Assembly (NCBI GenBank): GCA_016710165.1
Contig: JADJLJ010000005.1
Coordinates: 62,001 to 126,000 of the forward strand
Source: Chitinophagaceae bacterium
Lineage (GTDB): Bacteria; Bacteroidota; Bacteroidia; Chitinophagales; Chitinophagaceae
Direction of reading: 5' to 3'
DNA length: 64,000 nt
Position 1 is the stretch's first letter, and every line of letters starts with the position of its first letter. Of the stretch, positions 42,088 to 51,640 are shown piece by piece. The notes under the pieces are model-generated. The model worked only from the letters and a program-made list of their open reading frames with translations, was not told where the DNA came from and made no database searches. The translations under genes and the position numbers were made by a program.

Positions 42088-43353
42088 TTATTCTTTCTTA
42101 AATGTAATGATAAATTTGGTCCCTTTCTCCAATTGGCTGCTGAATTCAATTTTGCCGTCCATGATCTCTATATAACGGCCTACAATATGCAGCCCCAGTC
42201 CCGTACCCTGTATATTGATCACATTGGCACCCCGGAAGAACCGTTCAAAAAGGTGTTCCTGGTCTTCTTTTGATATGCCCACCCCGTTATCCTGGACCGT
42301 TATTACTATCTCGCCGGCCGAAGTGGTGCTTTTTACCTGGATGATCCCGTTGTCGGACGAGAACTTGATGGCGTTGGATAACAGGTTGGTGATCACATTC
42401 CGAAGCAGCGAGGGGTCCAGGAAGGCCATTTCGTCGCCCGTATGTGTGTAAATGATCTGCTGGTCTTTTTTGGCTATGCCCTCCATTTCGGTACAAAGAG
42501 CGGAAATGAGTTCTTTGATATTGAAAGAAATATTATTGGCGAGGATCTTCCCGTCTTCAATTTTCCCGATGGACAGGAATTCATTCAGTAAACTGGTAAG
42601 GTTATTTACGGATGATTTGATCCGTTGAATGTGTTTGTCCCTTTTTTCCTGCTCTTCGGTTTCGGTATATTTGGCCACCAGCGAGGCGGAAGAGAGTATG
42701 GTGCTGAGCGGCGTCCGGAACTCATGTGAGGCCATGGAAACAAAGCGGCTCTTCAGGTCACTCAGTTCCTTTTCCTTGCTTAGTGCCTTGGTGAGCTCGT
42801 CCCTGGATGACTCCAGCTGGGCCAGGGTTTCTTTTAACTGCCGGGTACGCAGTTCCACTTTTTCTTCCAGTTCATCGTTGAGCTCTTCGATTTTCTTATT
42901 TGTTTCTGCCAGTTGTTCCCGCTGCTGCATAACGGCATTCTCATATTCTTTTCGCTTGCTTATGTCAATGATAAATGCAATGGTATAACTTTCGCCGTCC
43001 ATTATGTAATTGCTCAGGCTTATCTCCACCGGGAACTCGGTACCGTCTTTCTTCACTGCAAAAAGGTCTTTGCCTACCCCCATGGGCCGGGGTTCGGGAT
43101 TCTTATTATAGTTATCCCGGTATTTTGTATGTTGGGGGTGATAGCGATGGGGGATAAGCTGTTCAATTTTTTTCCCAACCAGGTCCTCTGCACGGCTGTA
43201 TCCAAACTGTGAAAGGAGGAAGTTGTTCACCAGGAGTATCACACCCCCCTTGCCGGCAACCAATATGCCCATGGAGGCAAATTGAAACAGGGCCTCAAAT
43301 TTTTCTTTTTCCTGCTGCAGGTTTTCCGTTGATGTAAATGTGCTTGGCGGCAT
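42088..43353 (-). CDS. PAS-domain sensor histidine kinase
   Basis: A 421-residue cytoplasmic kinase. A PAS domain spans about residues 15-135 (FQFASMGILVAGKGGVILLVNNFLLSQFGY, PVEISLSNYIMDGESYTIAFIIDISKRKEY). A long coiled coil follows (about 140-200), then the H box SMASHEFRTPLSTIL near 207-221, N box LRNVITNLLSNAIKF, G1 VQDNGVGISKED and G2 GTGLGLHIV. No TM segments are seen. A PAS-bound heme or flavin could sense O2 or NO, but no ligand residue is certain. It is co-transcribed with the REC-Crp regulator and divergent from a P-type ATPase. Confidence 0.92.
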   Translation of the reverse strand: MPPSTFTSTENLQQEKEKFEALFQFASMGILVAGKGGVILLVNNFLLSQFGYSRAEDLVGKKIEQLIPHRYHPQHTKYRDNYNKNPEPRPMGVGKDLFAVKKDGTEFPVEISLSNYIMDGESYTIAFIIDISKRKEYENAVMQQREQLAETNKKIEELNDELEEKVELRTRQLKETLAQLESSRDELTKALSKEKELSDLKSRFVSMASHEFRTPLSTILSSASLVAKYTETEEQEKRDKHIQRIKSSVNNLTSLLNEFLSIGKIEDGKILANNISFNIKELISALCTEMEGIAKKDQQIIYTHTGDEMAFLDPSLLRNVITNLLSNAIKFSSDNGIIQVKSTTSAGEIVITVQDNGVGISKEDQEHLFERFFRGANVINIQGTGLGLHIVGRYIEIMDGKIEFSSQLEKGTKFIITFKKE

Positions 43354-43454
43354 GTATGATTTGTGGTGCTAAAATTACAATAAAGGAAATACATGCCGAA
43401 CAGGTAATTGCATTAATTTTAATTGCGGCTCAAAAACAGGCAGTCGTGCGGGTA

Positions 43455-45956
43455 ATGGCAGACATTAATTTTAAAGCGGAAGGCTTGAACCAGCAGGCGG
43501 TAGCTGATTCCCGGAAGAGATACGGGTTCAACCGGCAGCATTTTAAGAAGGAATCGGGGTTCTTTCTGGTACTGAAAGATGTAGCTGCAGAACCCATGTT
43601 CATCATGCTGGTGCTGGCAGCCACCATCTACTTTATCACCGGCAACCGCAACGACGGTATTTTTATGTCGGCAGCCATTGTTTTTGTGTCTGCCATATCC
43701 ATTTTCCAGGACTTTCGCAGCCGCAATGCCATTGCAGCATTGAGGGCGCTTACCCGGCCCATGAGCAAAGTGATACGAAACGGGGTAACAGCAGAAATAA
43801 ACAGTGAAGAGATCGTGGTGGGTGACCTGATGATCGTGGAAGAAGGAGGTTCTGTTCCTGCAGACGGGGTCATCATCCGGTCAAATGATTTTTCGGTCAA
43901 CGAATCCATACTCACAGGTGAATCGCTGAGTGTGTTCAAGTCGGAGCAGGACCAGAATAACAAGGTTTACCAGGGAACGTTTGTGTCGGGCGGGTTGGCC
44001 ATTTGCCGGGTAACAGCTATTGGCAACGAGACCAACCTGGGAAAAATAGGCGGCGCCCTTTCTTCCATTGAAGAAGAAAAAACGCCGCTTCAGTTGCAGA
44101 TAAACAATTTCGTAAAGAAGATGGCTGTTGCCGGCATCATCATCTTTCTCATTGTGTGGGGCATCAATTACGCTCAATCCAGCAATATTTTCGACAGTTT
44201 ATTGAAAGCACTTACGCTTGCCATGAGCATATTGCCCGAGGAAATACCTGTTGCCTTCACCACTTTTATGGCGTTGGGCGCCTGGCGGCTGATGAAAACA
44301 GGGGTTATCGTAAAACAAACAAGAACCGTTGAAACACTGGGCAGCGCTTCGGTCATTTGTGTAGACAAGACGGGGACCATTACCGAGAACAGGATGGAAC
44401 TGACCCGGATCTTTGTACCCGGGGAGAAAGGCTTTTCCATTCCCGGTAATTCGTTATCCGGGAAAGAAAAGGAACTCATCCGTACGGCCATGTGGGCCAG
44501 CGAACCGATCCCCTTCGACCCGATGGAAGTGGCCCTGCACCAATGGTACCAGGATCTGTATGCAGTAGATGAACGTCCTTTTTACAAAATGGTTCATGAA
44601 TACCCGCTGGGGGGAAGGCCCCCCATGATGACGCATGTGTTTGAAGATGGTTCAGGGCACCGCATTATTGCAGCCAAGGGGGCACCAGAAGCCATCATAC
44701 AGGTTTCTGCTTTATCTGCCGGGGAGAAGAATATAATAACGGCAGCCGTGAATGAATTGTCTGAAAAAGGATACCGGGTACTGGCTGTTGCCGAAACAAG
44801 CCATGAAGGAGGTACTTTTCCAAAGGAACAGCAGCAGTTCAGGTTCTCATTCAAGGGGCTGCTTGCATTTTATGACCCTCCCAAGAAGAACATACAGGCA
44901 GTTTTCAAGGCCTTTGAGGATGCCGGCATTGATGTAAAGATCATCACCGGCGATAATATGGCCACCACCCATACCATTGCCATGCAAACGGGATTTAAGG
45001 GAGCCGACAGGATCATTGACGGGGAAGCGCTGCATGCATTGACGGATGCGGAACTGGTGACAAAAGTAAATGCGGTGAACATTTTTACCCGGGTGTTTCC
45101 GGATGCCAAGCTCCGGGTCATCAATGCGCTGAAGGGAAATGGAAAGATCGTGGCCATGACCGGGGACGGGGTGAACGACGGCCCCGCTTTAAAATCGGCA
45201 CACATCGGCATCGCCATGGGAAAAAAGGGAAGTGAGATCGCAAAGCAGGCCTCTTCCCTGATCCTTACAGATGATGACCTGGCAAAGATGGTGGATGCCG
45301 TGGCCATGGGAAGAAAAATTTACAGCAACCTGAAAAAAGCCATCCAGTACATCATCTCCATTCACATACCCATTATACTTACTGTTTTTATACCCCTTGC
45401 CCTTGGCTGGGTATATCCGAATATCTTTACACCGGTGCATGTGATATTTCTTGAACTGATCATGGGCCCTACCTGTTCCATCATTTACGAGAATGAACCC
45501 ATTGAAAAGAACATGATGCAGCAGAAGCCCCGGGAGTTCAGCACCACTTTCTTCAACTGGCAGGAACTTCTGACAAGTATCATCCAGGGAATTGTTATCA
45601 CTGCCGGCACCTTGTTTATCTACCAGTATGCCGTACAACAGGGCTGCAATGAAAAAACGACCCGTACCCTGGTCTTTATAACACTCATCTCCGCCAATGT
45701 TTTTTTAACACTTGTGAACCGTTCCTTCTACTATTCCGTGCTGGAAACAAGCAGGTACAGGAATAACCTGGTCGTCATCATAATTGCTGTTACTGTTTTA
45801 CTCACCGTTTTATTTGTAAGCATTCCCCTGCTTGCAGGATTATTCCAGTTTGAAAATCCCGGTTTGGTCATGGCGGCGATCGGTATACTTACCGGGTTTA
45901 TTTCGGTTGCCTGGTTCGAGGGAGTAAAATTCTTTAAAAGGAGGAAGGTCAGTTAA
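43455..45956 (+). CDS. Cation-translocating P2-type ATPase (Ca2+-ATPase-like)
   Basis: An 833-residue P-type ATPase with about 10 TM helices. The actuator motif is ILTGESLSVF, the phosphorylation site CVDKTGTITENRM, the nucleotide domain AAKGAPEAIIQ and the hinge MTGDGVNDGPALK. The M4 segment ILPEEIPVAFTTFMALGAW has the PEE(I/L)P pattern of Ca2+/Mn2+ or related P2 pumps, and no heavy-metal CPC is present. The ATG at 43455 is chosen because the upstream extension lies over the kinase promoter. The ion is unproven; Ca2+ or Mn2+ is likely. Confidence 0.88.
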   Translation: MADINFKAEGLNQQAVADSRKRYGFNRQHFKKESGFFLVLKDVAAEPMFIMLVLAATIYFITGNRNDGIFMSAAIVFVSAISIFQDFRSRNAIAALRALTRPMSKVIRNGVTAEINSEEIVVGDLMIVEEGGSVPADGVIIRSNDFSVNESILTGESLSVFKSEQDQNNKVYQGTFVSGGLAICRVTAIGNETNLGKIGGALSSIEEEKTPLQLQINNFVKKMAVAGIIIFLIVWGINYAQSSNIFDSLLKALTLAMSILPEEIPVAFTTFMALGAWRLMKTGVIVKQTRTVETLGSASVICVDKTGTITENRMELTRIFVPGEKGFSIPGNSLSGKEKELIRTAMWASEPIPFDPMEVALHQWYQDLYAVDERPFYKMVHEYPLGGRPPMMTHVFEDGSGHRIIAAKGAPEAIIQVSALSAGEKNIITAAVNELSEKGYRVLAVAETSHEGGTFPKEQQQFRFSFKGLLAFYDPPKKNIQAVFKAFEDAGIDVKIITGDNMATTHTIAMQTGFKGADRIIDGEALHALTDAELVTKVNAVNIFTRVFPDAKLRVINALKGNGKIVAMTGDGVNDGPALKSAHIGIAMGKKGSEIAKQASSLILTDDDLAKMVDAVAMGRKIYSNLKKAIQYIISIHIPIILTVFIPLALGWVYPNIFTPVHVIFLELIMGPTCSIIYENEPIEKNMMQQKPREFSTTFFNWQELLTSIIQGIVITAGTLFIYQYAVQQGCNEKTTRTLVFITLISANVFLTLVNRSFYYSVLETSRYRNNLVVIIIAVTVLLTVLFVSIPLLAGLFQFENPGLVMAAIGILTGFISVAWFEGVKFFKRRKVS

Positions 45957-46290
45957 GGCGTACCTGTTCTGCAATGTCAGCCATATCGATCCCGCCATGG
46001 CTTTCTTCATAAAAGCATTCCGCATCTTTTATTAAAAGTACCTGCGGCGATTCGTGATGAACGGAAAAGTCTTCGGCGACCTGGTCAGAAAGGGAACGGA
46101 AGCGAAGCAGGTCAAGAAAATAAAAATCAGTCGTGGGAGGTTGTTCGTGTACATTTCTTTCCAGCCGGTTCCTGGCCATACTGCTGACGGAACAACGGGA
46201 GCTGTGTTTAAAGATGACCTGTACACGGGTTTTAGACAGTTCTTTGATCCGGGAAAGCTGCTGCAGGCTGTTGAGTTCGATCCAGTTCAT
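45949..46290 (-). CDS. ytxJ: YtxJ-like bacillithiol-system redox protein
   Basis: A 113-residue thioredoxin-fold protein. FKHSSRCSVSSMARNRLE near residues 28-45 is the YtxJ signature with a monothiol active-site cysteine, and SPQVLLIKDAECFYEESHGGID follows near 81-102. YtxJ proteins are predicted bacilliredoxins acting on bacillithiolated proteins, and many Bacteroidota make bacillithiol. It converges with, and overlaps by eight bases, the ATPase gene. A small lipoprotein gene lies just upstream on the same strand. Confidence 0.88.
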   Translation of the reverse strand: MNWIELNSLQQLSRIKELSKTRVQVIFKHSSRCSVSSMARNRLERNVHEQPPTTDFYFLDLLRFRSLSDQVAEDFSVHHESPQVLLIKDAECFYEESHGGIDMADIAEQVRLN

Positions 46291-46308
46291 ATAATATGGT
46301 ACCTGGGG

Positions 46309-46425
46309 TTAGTGAATGATGCCTTCATTCATGGGGCAACCTGACTTGCGGCTTGGGGCACAACTGCTTACAATGGCTGAAACAGTAAGAATTACCAGCA
46401 GGGCAAAAAATAATTTTTTCATCAT
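46309..46425 (-). CDS. Small Cys-containing lipoprotein
   Basis: A 38-codon gene. The product starts MMKKLFFALLVILTVSAIV, with a lipobox SSC giving an N-terminal lipid cysteine at about residue 22, and a mature tail APSRKSGCPMNEGIIH. The perfect TATCTTTG -7 box at 46473-46480 on the minus strand supports expression. Tiny lipoproteins with a CPMN-like tail occur next to ytxJ genes in related genomes, from memory. No function is known. The alternative ATG at 46422 gives a one-residue-shorter product. Confidence 0.7.
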   Translation of the reverse strand: MMKKLFFALLVILTVSAIVSSCAPSRKSGCPMNEGIIH

Positions 46426-46599
46426 TTCTCTTTTGAGATTAAAAAACCTATTATTGCAGATAAGGGTTTCCGCAAAGATAATTTATCAACGGTAAACGAC
46501 GAAATACAATTAATATTACCTTCGGCATCAATTTTATACCCAAAAGCGGGTTGCCGCCCTGTGAAAACTGAATGTTCATCTGATAAAATAAAATCCAAC

Positions 46600-47370
46600 A
46601 TGTTGCAACTTAAACGTCCCATTGTTTTTATTGACCTCGAAACAACCGGAGTAAGCCTCTCCACAGACCGCATTGTAGAGATCGCCCTGGTAAAAATAAT
46701 GCCCGACAAAAGCAGGCTGACCAAGCGAAAACTGATCAATCCCGAAATGCCTATCCCGCAGGAATCAACCGACATTCATGGCATAAGCAATGAAATGGTA
46801 AAAGATGCCCCCACGTTCAAGCAGGCTGCCAACGAAATAAAGATGTTCATTGAGAACTGCGACCTGGGTGGATACAACAGCAACCGCTTTGATATTCCCA
46901 TTTTAATGGAAGAATTTTTAAGGGCTGGCATGGATGTTGACCTGAGTACCCGTAAGATGATCGACGTGCAGCATATTTTTTATACCATGGAGCCACGGAC
47001 ACTTACTGCCGCCTACAAATTCTTTTGCGAAAAGGAACTGGTAGGTGCCCACAGTGCCGAGACGGATGTGAATGCAACCATTGATGTTTTGATGGCCCAG
47101 CTGAAACGCTATGAAAAACTGGGCGACTCGGTCGACTCGATACTCGGCGTGATCGGCGAAGACAAGATCGTGGACTATGCCCGCCGGTTCAGCTACAACG
47201 ATCATGGTAAAGAAATATTCAATTTCGGCAAACACAAGGGGAGGGCAGTATCGGATGTACTAAGGGCTGAGCCCCAGTATTATGACTGGATGATGCGGGG
47301 CGATTTTCCGTTGCATACCAAGCAGAAACTGACCGAGATACTGAACCGGACCCTGTTAAAGAATAATTAA
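46600..47370 (+). CDS. DnaQ-like 3'-5' exonuclease
   Basis: A 256-residue DEDDh-type exonuclease. Exo I is VFIDLETTGVSLS near residues 8-20, Exo II GGYNSNRFDIPILMEEF near 88-104, and Exo III AHSAETDVNATIDVL near 149-163. The C-terminal part, FNFGKHKGRAVSDVLRAEPQYYDWMMRGDFP, is the DUF3820-like/Exo tail common in Bacteroidota. It probably acts in DNA repair or as a polymerase III epsilon-like proofreader. The ATG at 46600 is favoured over a GTG at 46561. Confidence 0.88.
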   Translation: MLQLKRPIVFIDLETTGVSLSTDRIVEIALVKIMPDKSRLTKRKLINPEMPIPQESTDIHGISNEMVKDAPTFKQAANEIKMFIENCDLGGYNSNRFDIPILMEEFLRAGMDVDLSTRKMIDVQHIFYTMEPRTLTAAYKFFCEKELVGAHSAETDVNATIDVLMAQLKRYEKLGDSVDSILGVIGEDKIVDYARRFSYNDHGKEIFNFGKHKGRAVSDVLRAEPQYYDWMMRGDFPLHTKQKLTEILNRTLLKNN

Positions 47371-47447
47371 ATACAGGTTGTAGAAAACAAGTTGCCAGGG
47401 CAATGTGTTATTTATTGTAAATTTGGATCAAACCCCTTCCCGTATTT

Positions 47448-48242
47448 TTGGAAAAGTTAGTCATCATACCAACCTTCAATGAAAAAGAAAACATCGAAAA
47501 GATAATTGATGCGGTCATTGGTTTGCGATCGGGTTATCACCTGCTTATCATCGACGACAATTCCCCGGACGGCACCGCTGATATCATCGATGCCCTTATT
47601 CCAAAATATCCCGGGCAGTTATTCCTGGAAAAACGGATCGGTAAACTGGGGCTGGGCACTGCCTATATACATGGTTTCCGCTGGGCCCTGGAAAAAGGTT
47701 ACCGTTTTATATTTGAGATGGATGCCGATTTCTCACACAATCCCAAAGACCTTGATGCACTGTACCTGGCCTGTAAGAACGGGGCGGGGGTTGCTGTAGG
47801 TTCCCGTTACATAAAAGGCGGGGCGGTGGCCAACTGGCCAACGGACCGTATCATGCTTTCAAAAGGAGCCTCGCTTTATACAAGGATCATAACCTGGATG
47901 CCGATAAAAGACCCTACCGCCGGCTTTGTCTGTTACCGGGCCGAAGTACTGGAGGCCATCAACCTGGACCAGATCAGTTTCGTTGGCTATGCCTTCCAGA
48001 TCGAAATGAAATTTGCCGCCTGGAAACTGGGCTTTAAGATAACCGAGGTACCCATCACGTTCATCGACCGTGAATTTGGCGCCAGCAAGATGAACAAAGG
48101 CATCATCAAGGAAGGCGTGCTGGGAGTTTTAAAACTGCGCTGGCAAAGCATGTTCAAGAACTACCGTAAGAAGGTCACCAGGAGTGTTTACGATGACCGG
48201 GTGAGTTTTCAGCAACCCGATATCGTGCTGGAAAGTAAATGA
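47448..48242 (+). CDS. Polyprenol monophosphomannose synthase-like glycosyltransferase
   Basis: A 264-residue GT2 enzyme. LVIIPTFNEKENIEKII opens the fold, LLIIDDNSPDGTADII supplies the nucleotide-binding aspartates near 34-45, and FIFEMDADFSHNPKDLDAL holds the DAD motif near 89. KDPTAGFVCYRAEVLEAI and FAAWKLGFKITEVPITFIDR complete the Dpm1 signature. It transfers a sugar from a nucleotide donor to polyprenyl phosphate. The start is TTG; a perfect TAAATTTG box at 47418-47425 lies 22 bases upstream. Confidence 0.9.
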   Translation: MEKLVIIPTFNEKENIEKIIDAVIGLRSGYHLLIIDDNSPDGTADIIDALIPKYPGQLFLEKRIGKLGLGTAYIHGFRWALEKGYRFIFEMDADFSHNPKDLDALYLACKNGAGVAVGSRYIKGGAVANWPTDRIMLSKGASLYTRIITWMPIKDPTAGFVCYRAEVLEAINLDQISFVGYAFQIEMKFAAWKLGFKITEVPITFIDREFGASKMNKGIIKEGVLGVLKLRWQSMFKNYRKKVTRSVYDDRVSFQQPDIVLESK

Positions 48243-48308
48243 TCCTTTCCTTACTGCACCCAACCTTTCTCTGAAAATATTTCCATCCAATTTATGTAAT
48301 GATTTCTG

Positions 48309-49934
48309 ATGCGGCATCCGTATAGCAAACCGGCTGTTATGCAGAAGTTACATCTCTCCATTCCCGATCCATGCCACGAGAACTGGCACCACATGACGCC
48401 CACGCAACAGGGCCGCTATTGCAATGCCTGTGCAAAGGAAGTGGTTGACTTCAGCATGATGACCGATACCGAAGTGCTGAACTATTTTACCAGGCTCACC
48501 CACGAAAAAGTCTGCGGCCGGGCTTTACCCGCTCAATTGAACAGGACCATTTTCCGTCCGAAAGAACCTAAGAAAAGGCTGTTCTGGTATTGGAATTACC
48601 TGCTGATGTTCTTTATGTTCTTTTCAAAAGCAAATACAGTGAAATCGCAGGGAGGGATCAGGACGGTTACTGAGCTAAGCCCGGTTAAGCCTGCTGTTGA
48701 TAATATTGGTGAGCCGGCAATGGCCAGTTGGGTTGTAAAGGGTAACGTGACCGATATTGATGGCAATCCTGTTTCTTTTGCTTCAATTAAAATTAAAGGT
48801 ACCCGCTATGGAATTTCAGCGGATGCCAATGGCAGCTACTCAATTAAAGTAAAACCAAATGACATACTTCTTGTTGCAGGTGCAAGTTTCCGGGAAACAG
48901 AAGTCGCGATAGGAACGCAACGAATAATAAATATCATCTTGGACTATGGATATGCATCCGGACTTATGGAAATAGTTGTAGCAGGCAGGAAAAGTATGAA
49001 TAACTCAAAACATGTTGCTGTACTGAATGTAAAAGACGATGAAACCAGACAGCCTGTTGGCAACGCTAAAATTATTGTTATAAAAGGAAGTAACAATGAC
49101 GCAGATACTGTTTTAGTAGATAAGAAAGGAGAATATAAACTGAAGGGGTTAAAAGGAAATGAGGAGTATTTTATTAAAGTAGAAGCTGAAGGTTATGGTG
49201 TTAGTGAATTTACCATCAACGCCGATAATTTTAAGGACAAGAAAAAAAACTGGGAAGTTTTATTGACCAGGCAATTAAAGGAGCTGCCTGGTAATAAACC
49301 GCCGGCAAGAAAAAACTGTCCAGGCGCAACGGTACTGCTTGGTGCTGTAAGTGTTATTGCAAATAGCAGTGAGCCTCTGTATGTGGTGGATGGTACGATC
49401 ATGCCAGGCAGCGTTAATATTAACCCGGATGACGTTGAAGAATACTCAATACTCAAGGGGCCCGAAGCAACTGCCTTATTTGGCCCGGATGGCTCAAACG
49501 GGGCAATAGTTATAACCACCCGGAAGGCAAAAGCGAAGACGCTGGATAGTGTGACAGTTATTTCTGACTTCGGAACCAGGAGAGTGGCCGGAATGGTTGG
49601 TGCGGTGAGTGTGGTAAAAAAGATCTCCGCATATAATGAAGTAAAAGCCCGTATCAATACTTTGCTGACCGACTCCATAAGAATATTTCCCGATCCCGTT
49701 CAGCGGGGCAATGCAATCAATGTATCATTAAAATTAAAACAAGCAGGCATTCACACTATTCAAATTGCGGATGCTTCCGGGCGTATCATGCTGCAAAAAC
49801 AGATCACTGCAACAGTAAACGGTCATACAGAAAAAATAATTGCCGACAGTAAATGGAGTGGGGGCGTTTATTATATCCGGGTATTCGATGACAAAAACCA
49901 GTTAATAAGTAAAAGTAGTTTCATAGTTCGATAG
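48309..49934 (+). CDS. Chimeric envelope protein: Cys motif, TM, carboxypeptidase-like domains, TonB-plug-like segment, T9SS tail
   Basis: A 541-residue multidomain protein. The N-terminal IPDPCHENWHHMTPTQQGRYCNACAKEVVDFS (about 16-47) is a Bacteroidota-type cytoplasmic Cys motif. A TM helix follows (about 92-108), then carboxypeptidase-regulatory-like repeats (VKGNVTDIDGNPVSFASIKIKG near 138-159, and a second near 240-320). A plug-like block ends GPEATALFGPDGSNGAIVITTRK (about 383-405). A type IX sorting-like domain closes it (RIFPDPVQRGNAINVSL to KSSFIVR, about 457-541). T9SS export normally needs a signal peptide, so a cytoplasmic Cys motif plus TM anchor with a C-terminal domain is odd. 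The function is unknown. Confidence 0.75.
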   Translation: MRHPYSKPAVMQKLHLSIPDPCHENWHHMTPTQQGRYCNACAKEVVDFSMMTDTEVLNYFTRLTHEKVCGRALPAQLNRTIFRPKEPKKRLFWYWNYLLMFFMFFSKANTVKSQGGIRTVTELSPVKPAVDNIGEPAMASWVVKGNVTDIDGNPVSFASIKIKGTRYGISADANGSYSIKVKPNDILLVAGASFRETEVAIGTQRIINIILDYGYASGLMEIVVAGRKSMNNSKHVAVLNVKDDETRQPVGNAKIIVIKGSNNDADTVLVDKKGEYKLKGLKGNEEYFIKVEAEGYGVSEFTINADNFKDKKKNWEVLLTRQLKELPGNKPPARKNCPGATVLLGAVSVIANSSEPLYVVDGTIMPGSVNINPDDVEEYSILKGPEATALFGPDGSNGAIVITTRKAKAKTLDSVTVISDFGTRRVAGMVGAVSVVKKISAYNEVKARINTLLTDSIRIFPDPVQRGNAINVSLKLKQAGIHTIQIADASGRIMLQKQITATVNGHTEKIIADSKWSGGVYYIRVFDDKNQLISKSSFIVR

Positions 49935-50037
49935 TGATGGTTGTTTACGCCGGTCATGTTTGCTGCCTGAAACTGATTAATAAATACAGGAGCAACTGAC
50001 CGGTTTTTTATGGCCTGGCGTCCCGTCTGACCAGGTA

Positions 50038-50936
50038 CTATTTAAAAGCCGGGTGAAACTGGTGCAGGGTTTCCCGCAGGTATTCCCGGTCGAGGTGTGT
50101 ATAGATCTCGGTGGTGGTGATGCTTTCGTGCCCCAGCATTTCCTGAACGGCCCGCAGGTCGGCCCCGCCTTCCACCAGGTGTGTGGCAAGGGAATGGCGC
50201 AGGGTATGCGGGGAGATATTCTTGGTAATGCCAGCTTTCTGTGCCAGCTCTTTCAGCATCAAAAGATCATAACCCTGCTGAGTTTGCTACCCCGCCTGTT
50301 CAGGAATAAAAAATCTTCCTGCCCGGGTTTGATTTTTATATGTACCCGGATATCATTCCGGTAAATGTTGATGTACCGGATGGCTTCGCTGCCAATGGGC
50401 ACCAGCCTCTCCTTATCGCCCTTGCCGATCACCCTGATAAAACCCACATCCAGGAAGAGGCAGCTGATACGCAGGTTCACCAGTTCACTCACCCGTAGCC
50501 CGCAGCTGTACATGGTTTCCAGTATGGCTTTGTTGCGGCCGCCTTCGGGTTTGCTCAGGTCAATTTGTGCAATGATGCTTTCGATCTCTTCAAAACTCAG
50601 GGTGTCGGGCAACATTCTTTTTTGCCTGGGCGATTCCAGCAGTTCCGTGGGGTTTGCTGTAACGATCTGTTCCATAACGCAATACCGGTAAAAGCTTTTC
50701 ATGCCCGAAATGATCCTCGATTGGGAAGCAACGGTCATGCCCAGTTCGCCTGTCCATTGCACGAAATTTTCCAGGTCTTTCAGCTTAAGTTCCTGCGGGG
50801 TTACCATTCTTCTTGTTGTTTGCAGGTAATCCGTCAGTTTCTCAATGTCACGCAGGTATGCCTCTACCGAGTTATCGGCCAGTGATTTTTCAAGCTGCAG
50901 CCAGGCTTTAAATCCTTTCTTATAGGGTTCCCACAT
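50038..50936 (-). CDS. xerD: XerD-type tyrosine recombinase, interrupted by a frameshift
   Basis: The first frame (50936-50259) has the SAM-like N-terminal domain and catalytic Arg in YSCGLRVSELVNLR plus KGDKERLVP, and ends FLNRRGSKLSRVMIF. The second frame (50262-50038) continues LKELAQKAGITKNISPHTLRHSLATHLVEGG with the HxxR, GHESITTTEIYTH and the nucleophile Tyr. One base missing in a T run near 50262-50266 (minus-strand reading) explains the break. Together they give about 299 residues, the normal length for XerC/XerD, which resolve chromosome dimers at dif. The gene is probably intact in the organism. Confidence 0.87.
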
Positions 50937-51030
50937 GCGGCGAAGGCGTTTGAAAATTAAGATTATTCATTAAAGTCAATATACACTATTTTCGCAGCCT
51001 AAATTTCGTCAATAGTCATCAATATACAAT

Positions 51031-51537
51031 ATGCAGGCAGTTAACCTCCGTTCGTTCAGGCAAAAAGTACGTTTCAATAAAAAAAGACTGAGAGCATTTC
51101 TTACAAAGATCGAGAAGGATCCCCCACGGGGACTGGATAATCTTACCCGGTCACTGGAGCCCGAAGTGTGGAAGGAAGTGGACTGCCTTAGCTGCGCCAA
51201 CTGCTGCAAGACGATGAGTCCTACGTTCACCAAAACCGATATCAAACGGATATCAAAACATTTTGGACAAACGCCGGAGGAGTTCACTAAAAAATGGCTT
51301 CGTAAGGACAGGATCGGCGACATGCTCAACAAGGTGGAGCCCTGCCAGTTCCTGAATTTAGCGGATAATAAATGTTCCATTTACGAAATAAGGCCTGCCG
51401 ATTGTTCCGGCTTTCCTCATTTACCCAAAAGAAAGATGCTGGACTATATGCACATACACAAGCAGAACATTGAATACTGCCCGGCTACGTATAAACTGGT
51501 GGAGAAGATGCAGGAAGCAATGGAAATTGGGCATTAG
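51031..51537 (+). CDS. YkgJ family Cys-cluster protein
   Basis: A 168-residue protein with the CxxxCxxC-type zinc/iron cluster: DCLSCANCCKTMSPTFTKTDI near residues 51-70, QFLNLADNKCSIYEIRPADCSGFPHLP near 107-133, and a late YCPATY near 149. The family is thought to bind a metal or Fe-S cluster; its role is not established. Highly basic residues open the protein (KVRFNKKRLRAFLTKIEK). Confidence 0.88.
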   Translation: MQAVNLRSFRQKVRFNKKRLRAFLTKIEKDPPRGLDNLTRSLEPEVWKEVDCLSCANCCKTMSPTFTKTDIKRISKHFGQTPEEFTKKWLRKDRIGDMLNKVEPCQFLNLADNKCSIYEIRPADCSGFPHLPKRKMLDYMHIHKQNIEYCPATYKLVEKMQEAMEIGH

Positions 51538-51640
51538 GCATTGGTCATTAGGAGAATACTTGTTTAAGATCCATGATCCCTGAACCCTGATCCAGTATCC
51601 TGTATCCTGTATCTTGTATCTCGTATCCCGTATTCCCTCT
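51525..51640. repeat. Low-complexity tandem repeats between YkgJ and YraN genes
   Basis: GGCATTAGGCATTGGTCATTAGG (51531-51553, two-to-three-fold GCATTAG units) is followed by degenerate 10-mers of the type TATCCTGTATCCTGTATCTTG up to about 51637. The arrays lie in the convergent intergenic region and the first units touch the stop codon at 51537. No gene or RNA is apparent. Confidence 0.6.
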
